From: Deltaproteobacteria bacterium
GTDB lineage: Bacteria > Desulfobacterota > Desulfobulbia > Desulfobulbales > JAJRZW01
Direction of reading: 5' to 3'
DNA: 64,000 nucleotides
NCBI GenBank assembly: GCA_024275015.1
Contig: JAJRZW010000058.1
Span: 1 to 64,000, forward strand
Shown here: positions 1-6,960 of the stretch, piece after piece
How positions within the stretch are numbered: position 1 is the first letter of the stretch
How the letters are laid out: each line of letters opens with the position of its first letter
Made by a program: the position numbers and the translations under genes
Notes under the pieces: model-generated
Database searches by the model: none
What the model saw: the letters and a program-made list of their open reading frames with translations, nothing else
Told to the model about the DNA's origin: nothing

Positions 1-218
1 AGAAACTGGCTCCTCGCCCTGCTCCTGATCCAGTGGCAGGAAACGGCGGTGGATTTGCTGGCGGTCTGGCGGAGCATCTTCTGTACCGTTTTCAAGCCCT
101 CCTGGGTAATTACGGTTTGCCAGGTGTTGTCGCCGATGCGGTCGGCAAAGGCGTCAAGCACCCGACGGGTCTTTTTGAGGGCGTTTTTCTCGCATTGGGA
201 GATAAAAGTTACCATCAT
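1..218 (-). CDS. cas3: Type I-F Cas2/3 fusion, N-terminal fragment (cut by window edge)
   Basis: The minus strand from an ATG ATG pair at 218 reads MMVTFISQCEKNALKKTRR and continues open to the window edge, about 72 residues. The start ISQCEKNALKKTRRVLD and the later segment STAVSCHWIRSR are typical of the Cas2 domain at the N terminus of the type I-F Cas2/3 protein, which joins Cas1 in spacer acquisition and carries the HD nuclease-helicase that degrades target DNA. A Shine-Dalgarno-like AGGTG lies upstream of the start. The helicase and nuclease parts are outside the window. Cas1 lies upstream on the same strand, as usual for type I-F, but separated by about 300 bp that hold an R1 repeat. 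Confidence 0.88.
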   Translation of the reverse strand, partial: MMVTFISQCEKNALKKTRRVLDAFADRIGDNTWQTVITQEGLKTVQKMLRQTASKSTAVSCHWIRSRARSQF

Positions 219-350
219 AACGAAACACCTTTCCTCAAAACCCGATCTTCCATTTTGGCTTTTCGTCTTCGACTGACAACTGCCGGATCGCACCGAATGC
301 CTCTTTCACTGTTCAGGACGCTGGACAATATCGCCGCCCCATGCTCCGTA

Positions 351-512
351 ACAGAGTGTTGAAAAAACCGTCCTGGCTTTTTCAACCGCCGGTTGGATAA
401 AACAAGTTTCATCCAACCTCTCGATTCCACCGGGTTTTTCAACCCGGCAAAATCGGCGGCGCGTCTATGCGCCGCGACCAGCCCGTTTTTCAACGGGCTG
501 GTCGCGGCAATC
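351..512 (-). repeat. R1 multi-hairpin repeat between cas1 and cas2/3
   Basis: This fills most of the 303 bp gap between cas1 and cas2/3. It carries, in order, a TTGAAAAAACC / GGCTTTTTCAA hairpin, a GTTGGATAAAAC / GTTTCATCCAAC hairpin, a CCGGGTTTTTCAACCCGG hairpin, and AGCCCGTTTTTCAACGGGCT, between ends AACAGAGTGTTGAAAAA and TTTTTCAACGGGCTGGT. The same arrangement recurs at 26094-26243 and 27854-28007 in the other orientation and at 59269-59425 in this orientation; a shorter copy is at 16991-17127. The rest of the gap (219-350) shows nothing clear apart from the cas2/3 leader. Confidence 0.9.
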
Positions 513-521
513 GGAACGGTA

Positions 522-1493
522 TCAACCATAATTCGTCTCCCTGTTCTCCCGTTGACCTTGGGCCAGCATCTTCACATGGTCAAACATGAAATCCAGCGCC
601 TTATGATCGGCAAATGATCGCAGGCACTGCTGACGGAACTCCTGTTCGGTGGCGTTCTCTCCGGCACAGATAAAGGCCCAGGGCAGCACGATGGCGTCTT
701 TTACCAGATCGGCGACATCGAAAACCAGAGCACCGCGCCGGGTTTTACCGTGCATTACCGCAAAGGCGTGCGGTATCCCCAGCACCCAGAGGGTTGAGGC
801 CGCCAGTCCGTAAGCAAGATAATTACCGTGATTAAGAAAACCATTGGCGGCATCAGTCGATTCCCTGGTGCGGATAAAGCCTTCCATTTTATGCAGACGG
901 GCGGCAAATTTATATAACTGCTTGGTCAGTTTTGCCTCCGTTGCCAACAGATACGTGGTCTTGCCGGCACTATCTATCTGAGCAAGAGACGCATCCAAGG
1001 CCCCGGAAATTGAGGGATCTGCCGTATCAAAACCTGCCAGCATCAATTCCCGATCATGACTCCAGACTTTTCGCAAATAGCCAATGCGGGCATGTTGCAA
1101 GGTTTTTGCGGCCTGCAGGCGTTTTTCATCGTTAAACCAGAAAGACATCCAGCCTTGCAGGTATTCGGTGGGCCGATACTCACTCTGTGGACTCAGCCAT
1201 TCAATTTCATTGCCCATGTACAGCGGCGTACCTCCACCTCCACAAAAACCAAGCAAGACCCCGGCCTGGGCCAGCATTCTCACCGCCGCCTGGGTGATTG
1301 AGGTTCCAGTCCCCAGGAGGATAACGGTGGTATTGGCAATTGGAATATTAAAATACTGTTTATCTTTCCTGGCCTCGGTGAGATAAAGAACCCGACCATC
1401 CTTCTGCATTACCCGGCAATGCTCCAGGTAATACATATTGGCCCGCTTTGAGTGCAGAATCGTTTTTAAATCTGACGGAGAGAAATCATCCAT
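522..1493 (-). CDS. cas1: CRISPR-associated endonuclease Cas1, type I-F
   Basis: 323 residues, the normal length for Cas1 of subtype I-F. The N-terminal segment HSKRANMYYLEHCRVMQ and the segments VILLGTGTSITQAAVRMLAQ, FCGGGGTPLYM, FLNHGNYLAYGLAA and VMHGKTRRGALVFDVADLVK are characteristic of this family; E, H and D residues in the last two blocks would form the metal site. Cas1 inserts new spacers into the CRISPR array together with Cas2. The start is supported by GAGGGG five bases before the ATG. It is transcribed leftwards towards cas2/3; the csy genes and array, if present, lie beyond the left edge. No CRISPR-like direct repeats were seen upstream. Confidence 0.93.
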   Translation of the reverse strand: MDDFSPSDLKTILHSKRANMYYLEHCRVMQKDGRVLYLTEARKDKQYFNIPIANTTVILLGTGTSITQAAVRMLAQAGVLLGFCGGGGTPLYMGNEIEWLSPQSEYRPTEYLQGWMSFWFNDEKRLQAAKTLQHARIGYLRKVWSHDRELMLAGFDTADPSISGALDASLAQIDSAGKTTYLLATEAKLTKQLYKFAARLHKMEGFIRTRESTDAANGFLNHGNYLAYGLAASTLWVLGIPHAFAVMHGKTRRGALVFDVADLVKDAIVLPWAFICAGENATEQEFRQQCLRSFADHKALDFMFDHVKMLAQGQRENRETNYG

Positions 1494-1617
1494 TTTTTCC
1501 CCTCATGTGACGGCGAAAACCGCTGACCTTTTCTTCACACATCCAACAATCCACAATAGCACCACCCCGGCCCACACTGTGGCCACCTCAAAAAATCACT
1601 TTTTCTTTTACTTCTGT

Positions 1618-1755
1618 ATCCGTGACGTTCGGGAACGGTGCAGATGCAAGGAGGCAAGCACGTTGATTATACTTCGGTATATCAACGGCTTGCCGACACC
1701 GCGGATGCGCCGTTCCCGGACGCCCGAAGGGCGGCGGGATAAAATTCCGCCGGAG
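1618..1755. repeat. R5 palindromic repeat, copy 1
   Basis: In the 398 bp gap upstream of cas1. The element starts ATCCGTGACGTTCGGGAACG and has matching arms GTTCGGGAACGGTGCAGATG / GCGGATGCGCCGTTCCCGG around a centre GTTGATATAC / GTATATCAAC, followed by a small hairpin GGCGGGATAAAATTCCGCC. A second copy with the same order lies at 59121-59257. A related end, TCACGGATTCAGG, follows at about 1815-1828. The remainder of the gap shows no gene. Confidence 0.8.
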
Positions 1756-1891
1756 TGAAAATCAGGCAAAAAACGCATGAATTCAGATAAATACATACTC
1801 GGTTGCCACTAAGCCGTCACGGATTCAGGTTACTGACATAGCTTCCTTAATGGACGACTCTGATAATCCTCAATTCAAGATCCGTCGGTTT

Positions 1892-2419
1892 TTACTTGAA
1901 CCCCATCAATTTCTGCCAGATACGGGCGGCCATACGGGCGTCCGCCAAGGCGCGATGACTCCTGGCTGACGATAATTCCCCGAATAATTTTTTATAGACC
2001 GTGGCTAATTTATAGTTCGGCAAACCCGGCAGGCATCGACGGCTTAAGGCCAGGGTGCAGACGCTCTGGTTTCTCAGTTCAAGGCCGCATCGTTTAAATT
2101 CAGCTCTTAAAAAAACCATGTCAAACCCGGCGTTGTGGGCGATGAGGGTGCCGTCACCGATAAATTCCCTTAATTGACCGTAAACATAATCCGGACCCGG
2201 CTGACCACGGAGAGAATTGTTGCTGATTCCATGCACGCGCCGGGCGTTCTCGGGAATGGCCACCCCGGGATTAATCAGACTCTGGAATTCCGCCGTGCCG
2301 CCTGTTAATGACACCGCAGCGATCTCTATAATTCTTGCCCCATAACGGGGGGACAGACCTGTCGTCTCAACATCAACGGCAATATATTTACGCTCCACGC
2401 CCGCCCTTGACCCATACAT
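1892..2419 (-). CDS. DEDDh 3'-5' exonuclease, DNA polymerase III epsilon-like
   Basis: 175 residues. The three exonuclease motifs are visible: motif I VDVETTGLSP near residue 15, motif II LIAHNAGFDMVF near residue 95, and motif III SHRALADARMAARI near residue 155 with the catalytic histidine. This is the fold of DnaQ, PolC and oligonucleotide-type exonucleases acting on single-stranded DNA or RNA ends. GAGG lies seven bases before the ATG. The protein is a stand-alone exonuclease domain, so it could be the proofreading subunit, a repair or maturation nuclease, or a nuclease dedicated to its neighbour. It follows a zinc-ribbon gene on the same strand, with only a 27-codon ORF (2429-2512) between. 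That small ORF starts inside the end of the zinc-ribbon gene. Confidence 0.85.
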   Translation of the reverse strand: MYGSRAGVERKYIAVDVETTGLSPRYGARIIEIAAVSLTGGTAEFQSLINPGVAIPENARRVHGISNNSLRGQPGPDYVYGQLREFIGDGTLIAHNAGFDMVFLRAEFKRCGLELRNQSVCTLALSRRCLPGLPNYKLATVYKKLFGELSSARSHRALADARMAARIWQKLMGFK

Positions 2420-2428
2420 TGATCAACC

Positions 2429-2512
2429 TCAAAAAATATCACTCTTCCTTTTATCCGGTATATCTTTGCCATGACCGCCGGTGTCAAAATAACAGCTTTC
2501 ATTTTCAGGCAT
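2429..2512 (-). CDS. Possible 27-residue ORF between zinc-ribbon gene and exonuclease
   Basis: An ATG inside GATGCCTGA overlaps the stop of the zinc-ribbon gene at 2505-2507 and opens a short reading frame beginning MPENESCYFDTGGHGKD, ending shortly before the exonuclease start. The tight overlap resembles translational coupling, but the length gives no statistical support and no family is recognised. It could equally be untranslated linker. Confidence 0.2.
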   Translation of the reverse strand: MPENESCYFDTGGHGKDIPDKRKSDIF

Positions 2513-2858
2513 CCCCCTCCCTCCTGCGCCTCGGTTCCCACCAGCGTTCAAACGGGAAGTGACGAAGCATGAAGAGGATAGCGTCGGGACAGTCGGCGTT
2601 GTCGACATACGCGATCTCCCGTTCGTTGTACGGACTCTTCAGGGTAAAATTCTCCGTCACCCGGTTATAGATGACGATCAGGCCGCCGAAGGTAATCATA
2701 CTGTTGGTCACCTCGCCGCAGACCGGACAGCGGCCTGAATCATCCAGGCCGGCAATGTTGTCGCGCCTGATTTCCCAGTCGCAATCAATGTTACGGCAAT
2801 ACTCCTTTGCCCGACCCACCACATAGTCACGCTGTTTCCAATCGCCTTCATTTTTCAT
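2505..2858 (-). CDS. Small zinc-ribbon protein, intact paralogue
   Basis: 117 residues, function unknown. Cysteine pairs CRNIDCDW (residues ~22-27) and CPVCGEV (~45-48) look like one four-cysteine zinc site. The rest has no recognised domain; it ends in a conserved LRHFPFERWWEPRRRR tail. The start MKNEGDW has AGAGG nine bases upstream. A diverged second copy lies at 3641-3997, and the copies share their upstream sequence too (compare the ACCTGGGACAAA segments near 2930 and 4077), so a block of roughly 450 bp was duplicated. In both copies another gene begins at the stop codon. A role in binding nucleic acid is only a guess from the zinc ribbon and the nuclease and kinase neighbours. Confidence 0.7.
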   Translation of the reverse strand: MKNEGDWKQRDYVVGRAKEYCRNIDCDWEIRRDNIAGLDDSGRCPVCGEVTNSMITFGGLIVIYNRVTENFTLKSPYNEREIAYVDNADCPDAILFMLRHFPFERWWEPRRRREGDA

Positions 2859-3150
2859 TTTTGCACCTCTCTTTCAAGGAATTGTCATTTGCGCGGCAAT
2901 ACCGCACTATTTTCTCCATGTTAACCGGCCACCTGGGACAAACAGTGACCCACCCCCCCTTGAAAAATTATTGTTTTAAGGGGGAAAAAGGGAAAGATCG
3001 GCAGAAATATTTCCACAGTAAAAACAGATAAACACCGATCAAACTAACCGTCAAGTGACCTGTGATACCGCGGACAGGGTGGACTACGTTGTATCTCCCT
3101 AAACCCAGGAGATCAGGATCTTTGCCACGCCATAAATATTTCTATTCTCT
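2859..3150. other. Intergenic gap, duplicated leader, no gene seen
   Basis: The right-hand neighbour of the intact zinc-ribbon gene. Bases 2859 to about 2950 resemble the leader of the second copy (about 3998-4100), probably with the promoter. The remainder shows no convincing gene or named element before the R1-type palindrome at 3151. Confidence 0.5.
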
Positions 3151-3196
3151 TAACAGACCGTTGAAAAAGCCGGCCATGGCTTTTGAACGGTCTGTT
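3151..3196. repeat. Short R1-type palindrome covering the kinase stop codon
   Basis: A single 46-base hairpin with arms AACAGACCGTTGAAAAAGC and GCTTTTGAACGGTCTGTT around CGGCCATG. These arms match the two ends of the long R1 elements, as if the inner hairpins were missing. The stop codon of the kinase gene is the TAA of TAACAG at the element end. Confidence 0.75.
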
Positions 3197-3644
3197 ATCC
3201 ATCCCCATCCGCGTAAGGCTCAAATCTCGCGGCCATGTCCGCCATGATCTCCGGGGGGACCTCATGGATATTACGGAATTTATCCGTTGCCGTTATCACC
3301 CGGCAGGGGAAACCCATCTTAAAATAGGGCGCCATATCACGCACACGGACAAAGGTATTGGCGACTACCACGCTCCGTCCCTGACGAAGATAATTTAATG
3401 TCTCGGCCTGACACCACGCGTGGGCGGCCCCAATGTTACAGGGGGCGAAACAATATACCCCGTCCTTCATGTGGTACATATCAGCCTCGATATGGACGTA
3501 GCCTTCCATGCCCCGGGCGATGGTACTCTTCCCGGAACCGGGAAGGCCGCGGATCAGGACAAGTTCGGCACCATTGCCGATCTCCTCGTCCCGAGCATCA
3601 TGGGTTTCAGGGCAGTCCCGCGGTTCCGCGCTCCTGTTTTTCAT
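3195..3644 (-). CDS. P-loop kinase / ATP-binding protein of AAA_33 type
   Basis: 149 residues from the ATG at 3644, chosen because AGGAGG sits nine bases upstream and the ATG overlaps the stop of the preceding frame (ATGA). A Walker A motif GLPGSGKSTIARGM lies near residue 30, followed by HIEADMYH and by SVVVANTFVRVRDM, where the second half resembles the Walker B region of small zeta-toxin or polynucleotide-kinase-like proteins. It probably phosphorylates a small or nucleic-acid substrate, which cannot be told from sequence. Its neighbour upstream is the broken copy of the zinc-ribbon gene; the stop lies in an R1-type palindrome. Confidence 0.75.
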   Translation of the reverse strand: MKNRSAEPRDCPETHDARDEEIGNGAELVLIRGLPGSGKSTIARGMEGYVHIEADMYHMKDGVYCFAPCNIGAAHAWCQAETLNYLRQGRSVVVANTFVRVRDMAPYFKMGFPCRVITATDKFRNIHEVPPEIMADMAARFEPYADGDG

Positions 3645-3997
3645 AATCCATCTTCCTCCTTTCTGCGCCTCGGCTCCCACCAGTGCTCAAACGGAAAGTG
3701 GCGGAGCATTAAAAGAATGGTGTCAGTGCAGTCGGCGTTGTCAACATAGGCGCTGCACCGTTCCTGGTACGGACTCCGCAGAGTAAAATTTTCCTTTATC
3801 CGGTTCTAGATGACGGTCAGGCCGCCGAAAGAAATCGCGCTGTCGGTAATCTCGCCGCAGACCGGACAGCGGCCTGAATCATCCAGGCCGTTACTGCTGT
3901 CGCGGCTGATTTTCCAGCCGCAATTACGGTTACGGCAATACTCCTCCGCCCGACCCATCACATAGTCACGATTTCTCCAGCCGTTTTCATTGTTCAT
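3641..3997 (-). pseudogene. Second copy of the zinc-ribbon gene, broken by an in-frame TAG
   Basis: The frame starts MNNENGWRNRDYVMG at 3997 with GGGAGG six bases upstream and runs parallel to the intact paralogue at 2505-2858, including both cysteine pairs (CRNRNCGW, CPVCGEI). At 3806-3808 the tyrosine codon TAT of the paralogue is TAG. After it the same frame stays open and conserved, through NFTLRSPYQER, YVDNADC and LRHFPFEHWWEPRRR, to a TGA at 3641-3643 that overlaps the start of the kinase. One base change thus separates it from an intact gene. Truncation, read-through or a sequence error are all possible. Confidence 0.8.
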
Positions 3998-4210
3998 TTT
4001 TGCCTCCCGATACTGTCTGAATTTGTCATTTTCGCGGCAATTATTCACTATCCGCTTTTTTTTATTTTAACCGCCCACCTGGGACAAATACGGTCCCAGG
4101 TACCGAAAAAATTAATTTTCTCTAACCTTATATCCATGAACCTTCGAGAGCAGGACAGAGGCATGGCCTCTATCGCAAAAATACCCCCTTTATATTGAAT
4201 TCGTTAACCA

Positions 4211-4402
4211 TGACGGTCTCGTAACAATTCCCCGCGGAGGCGTCTTCGGCGATTTTCGGAAAAAGCACCGGGCGGGGGGATGCGTTAAAAAATCCCGCAT
4301 GTTTGAGGGCATAGCCCGATTTCGGGATTTTAGCAGCCCGCCGACCGGGGCCCGAAAATCGTCGTTTTCAGCCGGAGCGGGGAATTGTTACGACTTCATC
4401 AA
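4211..4402. repeat. R3 palindromic repeat, copy 1
   Basis: Lies in the 574 bp gap between the zinc-ribbon copy and the HD-GYP gene; no gene is seen in the gap. The element begins TGACGGTCTCGTAAC and ends GTTACGACTTCATCAA. Inside are long imperfect arms: CGGAGGCGTCTTCGGCGATT and its counterpart AATCGTCGTTTTCAGCCGGA, and inner hairpins around AAATCCCGCATG and CCCGATTTCGGGATTTT. Full copies recur at 6774, 18355, 34394 and 40772. Confidence 0.88.
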
Positions 4403-4571
4403 CCATGCCATCCCATTATTTTTTACAGGAACATGCGCCGCCTATTTTACCTGGGTTAAAATCGAAAAACCGGCCGGAACTTTTGTTGTGCAGCGGGGAA
4501 AAAAGCCACGAACTGCTTCAACGAGGGTGTTTGTTTGAGTAAAAAAAGCCGCCGAAGAAATTCCCGTGGCC

Positions 4572-5654
4572 CTAATAATCACGGAAGGATGCGCGTTGCT
4601 GTTGCTGGGCGCGGCGGTCGTGGAGGACGGAGACAAAGGCCTTGACCACTTCAGGATCAAACTGAGTGCCGGCGCATTTTTCAAGCTCGGCCAGACCGTC
4701 CTCCATGCTCATGTTGACCTTATAACTCCTTTTAGAGGTCATGGCATCATAGCTGTCGGCAACGGTTATAATCCGGGTGAGGATGTCGATCTCGTCACCA
4801 CCGATGCCGTCTGGATAGCCTTTGCCGTCAAGACGCTCATGATGATGACGGACAATAACGCCCTCGCGATCAAGAAAGCCCAAGGGTTTCATGATGTTCT
4901 GGCCGATTTCCGGGTGTTTTTTGATCAGCTCCCACTCTGCGTCGTTCAGGGGCCCGGCCTTCTGGATGCAGCTTAAATCGATGACCAGTTTACCGATGTC
5001 ATGGAGGCGGCAGGCACGGTCAAGAACCCCCAGGTCTTCAAGGTCAATGCCGATCCTGTCGCCGATCATCCGGGAATACTCGGTAACCCGGGTGGTATGG
5101 CCGGCAGTGTACTGGTCCTTTTCTTCCAGTGCCACCTGCAGGGTAACAATGGTACTGAACGAAGTGTTTTCAAGGTTCTCGCTGTACTCTTTCAGGAGCT
5201 GATTCTTCTCCTCAAGTTCCCGGGTCTTGGCCCGGACTTCATGTTCAAGGTTGTCTTTATATACCTTTTCCTGGATGACGTACATCCGCTTTTCCAGGGC
5301 GCGGCGAACCTTGACATTGAAGATATCGAGGTCTTCAATGGGCTTTGAGATAAAATCATAGGCCCCGAGATTGATGGCCTTGACCGCGTATTCCATACTG
5401 CCGGCGCCGGTCAGAAACAATACCGGCAGCCCCAGCTTGCGTTCATTAAGGGCGGCCATGACCTCAAAACCGTCCATCTCCGGCATGTTGATATCGAGGA
5501 TGACCACGTCAAAAGTCGCGTCCACCTGTTCAAGGGCGCTGCGGCCGTCTTCCACCGCCACCACCTTATGCCCGAACATCTCAAGAATCTTGACCACCGC
5601 CTCGCGTACCAGGCCGTCGTCGTCGGCAATGAGGATCTTTGCGTTCTCTTTCAT
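4572..5654 (-). CDS. Response regulator with HD-GYP c-di-GMP phosphodiesterase domain
   Basis: 360 residues. Residues ~5-120 form a receiver domain (acidic pair DDD near the start, phospho-acceptor in VVILDINMPEMDG, conserved K in FISKPIED). A coiled-coil linker follows, then an HD-GYP domain with LHDIGKLVIDL and the full signature HHERLDGKGYPDG, which predicts hydrolysis of cyclic di-GMP in the cytoplasm. The architecture matches RpfG-type regulators. Its ATG overlaps the stop of the upstream deacetylase-like gene by four bases (ATGA), so the two are probably translated together. The cognate kinase is not adjacent. Confidence 0.92.
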   Translation of the reverse strand: MKENAKILIADDDGLVREAVVKILEMFGHKVVAVEDGRSALEQVDATFDVVILDINMPEMDGFEVMAALNERKLGLPVLFLTGAGSMEYAVKAINLGAYDFISKPIEDLDIFNVKVRRALEKRMYVIQEKVYKDNLEHEVRAKTRELEEKNQLLKEYSENLENTSFSTIVTLQVALEEKDQYTAGHTTRVTEYSRMIGDRIGIDLEDLGVLDRACRLHDIGKLVIDLSCIQKAGPLNDAEWELIKKHPEIGQNIMKPLGFLDREGVIVRHHHERLDGKGYPDGIGGDEIDILTRIITVADSYDAMTSKRSYKVNMSMEDGLAELEKCAGTQFDPEVVKAFVSVLHDRRAQQQQRASFRDY

Positions 5655-6688
5655 GCTTTTCCCAGGTTCCAGTAAGGTCTTAAAACTTGCGCAAGCGGCC
5701 GGAGCTCGACGGGCATTTCTTTGTTTTCGTCAGAGACGTCCCCGCCGCCGCCCTTGACCGCAAGTTCCGTCAAGGTGGAGATAACCCCGTCCCGCAAGCC
5801 TTCAAGGCTGTACCCCCCCTCAAGGCTCAGTACCATCCGGCCGTCGCAGAGTTCATTGGCGAGATCCCGCAGTATGCGACCCAGGGTTCCAAAGCCCCGG
5901 CTACTGACCGCCATCCCCCCGAGGGGGTCCTGGAAACAGATATCATAACCGGCTGAAACCAGGATGAGATCAGGTTTGAACTGCCGTGCCACCGGGACGA
6001 GAACGGCGCGGTAAATATCCTCATAGGCCGCGTCTCCCTGACCGCCGCCGAGGGGGACGTTGACGGTGTAGCCTTGGCCGCGGCCGTGGCCGGTTTCGTT
6101 CATGGCCCCGGTGCCGGGGTAACAGGGGTATTGATGGGTGGAAAAATAGAGGACGCGGTCATCGGTGTAAAATGCCTGCTGGGTGCCGTTACCGTGGTGA
6201 AGATCAAAATCAACCACCAGAACCCGGCCACAGCCGTGGGCCCGGGCATGGGCGGCGCCGACGGCGATGTTGTTGAACAGGCAGAAACCCATGGCCCGGT
6301 CGCGCTCGGCGTGATGCCCCGGAGGCCGCACCAGGGCGAAGGCGTTGCGGGCCCGGCCGGCCATAACCTCGTCAACACTGAAGATTACCGCCCCGGCGGC
6401 AAGCAGGGCCGCGTCATAAGAGGAGGCCGAAGTCCGGGTGTCGGGGTCAAGGGACTCAAAGGGACTGTCGGCAGTGGCGGCGATGCGGTCGATATGACTT
6501 TTTTCATGAACCCGGGCAAGATCAACAAAGGCGGCGGCGGGAAAATCTTCCACCCGTCGCAACCCGCTTATGGCGACGGAATCGAGCCCGGAGATGATCG
6601 CCCGCAGGCGGTCCGGGCTCTCCACATGGTCATGGCCGGGGTCATGATCGAGGAAGAGAGAATTTGTCAGGACAAGGGTATCAGGCAT
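5651..6688 (-). CDS. Histone deacetylase family hydrolase (AcuC/HDAC-like)
   Basis: 345 residues. Family motifs are in order: LDHDPGHDHVESPDRL near the N terminus, RPPGHHAERDRAMGFC with the paired active-site histidines, VDFDLHHGNGTQ with zinc ligands, STHQYPCYPGTG, and VSAGYDICFQDPLGGM. These zinc enzymes remove acetyl or related acyl groups from lysines, polyamines or small amides; the substrate here is unknown. The gene overlaps the downstream HD-GYP regulator by four bases, a link between a deacylase and a c-di-GMP regulator that is worth noting but of unclear meaning. No clear ribosome-binding site precedes the ATG. Confidence 0.9.
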   Translation of the reverse strand: MPDTLVLTNSLFLDHDPGHDHVESPDRLRAIISGLDSVAISGLRRVEDFPAAAFVDLARVHEKSHIDRIAATADSPFESLDPDTRTSASSYDAALLAAGAVIFSVDEVMAGRARNAFALVRPPGHHAERDRAMGFCLFNNIAVGAAHARAHGCGRVLVVDFDLHHGNGTQQAFYTDDRVLYFSTHQYPCYPGTGAMNETGHGRGQGYTVNVPLGGGQGDAAYEDIYRAVLVPVARQFKPDLILVSAGYDICFQDPLGGMAVSSRGFGTLGRILRDLANELCDGRMVLSLEGGYSLEGLRDGVISTLTELAVKGGGGDVSDENKEMPVELRPLAQVLRPYWNLGKA

Positions 6689-6773
6689 TATTTTTTACCG
6701 ATAAAAACACAATAATTATAGCATAGATCCAGGCGGGATCCACGGTCAAATACTTTGTGATACAATGACAAAT

Positions 6774-6925
6774 GATGAAATCGCAACAAGTCCCGGCTCC
6801 GGGGAGAAAACGGCGATTCCCGGGCTGTGTCCTCAAGCATGCGGAATTTTTTAACCCACCCCGCCGGCCCGCCGCTTTTTCCGGAAATAACCGAAGACGC
6901 CTCCGCGGACACCTGTTAAGAGGCC
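6774..6925. repeat. R3 palindromic repeat, copy 2 (shorter)
   Basis: Between the divergently transcribed deacetylase and DUF3365-GGDEF genes. It starts TGATGAAATCGCAACAAG, holds CCGGGGAGAAAACGGCGATT and its partner CCGAAGACGCCTCCGCGG, and ends GTTAAGAGGCCATCA. It lacks part of the centre seen in the copy at 4211. Any promoters for the two genes must lie in or beside it. Confidence 0.8.
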
Positions 6926-6960
6926 ATCACAAATAAAAACAATAACCCGGCAAAGAAATA

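Noticed and set aside
215-529. A 104-codon minus-strand ORF between cas1 and cas2/3
   Set aside because: It is the R1 repeat read as protein; near-identical peptide segments (for example [15 protein letters not shown]) appear in the other R1 copies.
1494-1891. A CRISPR array next to cas1
   Set aside because: The repeated-looking sequence here is one palindrome (R5) that recurs only once, 57 kb away. There are no regularly spaced 28-base direct repeats with unique spacers.
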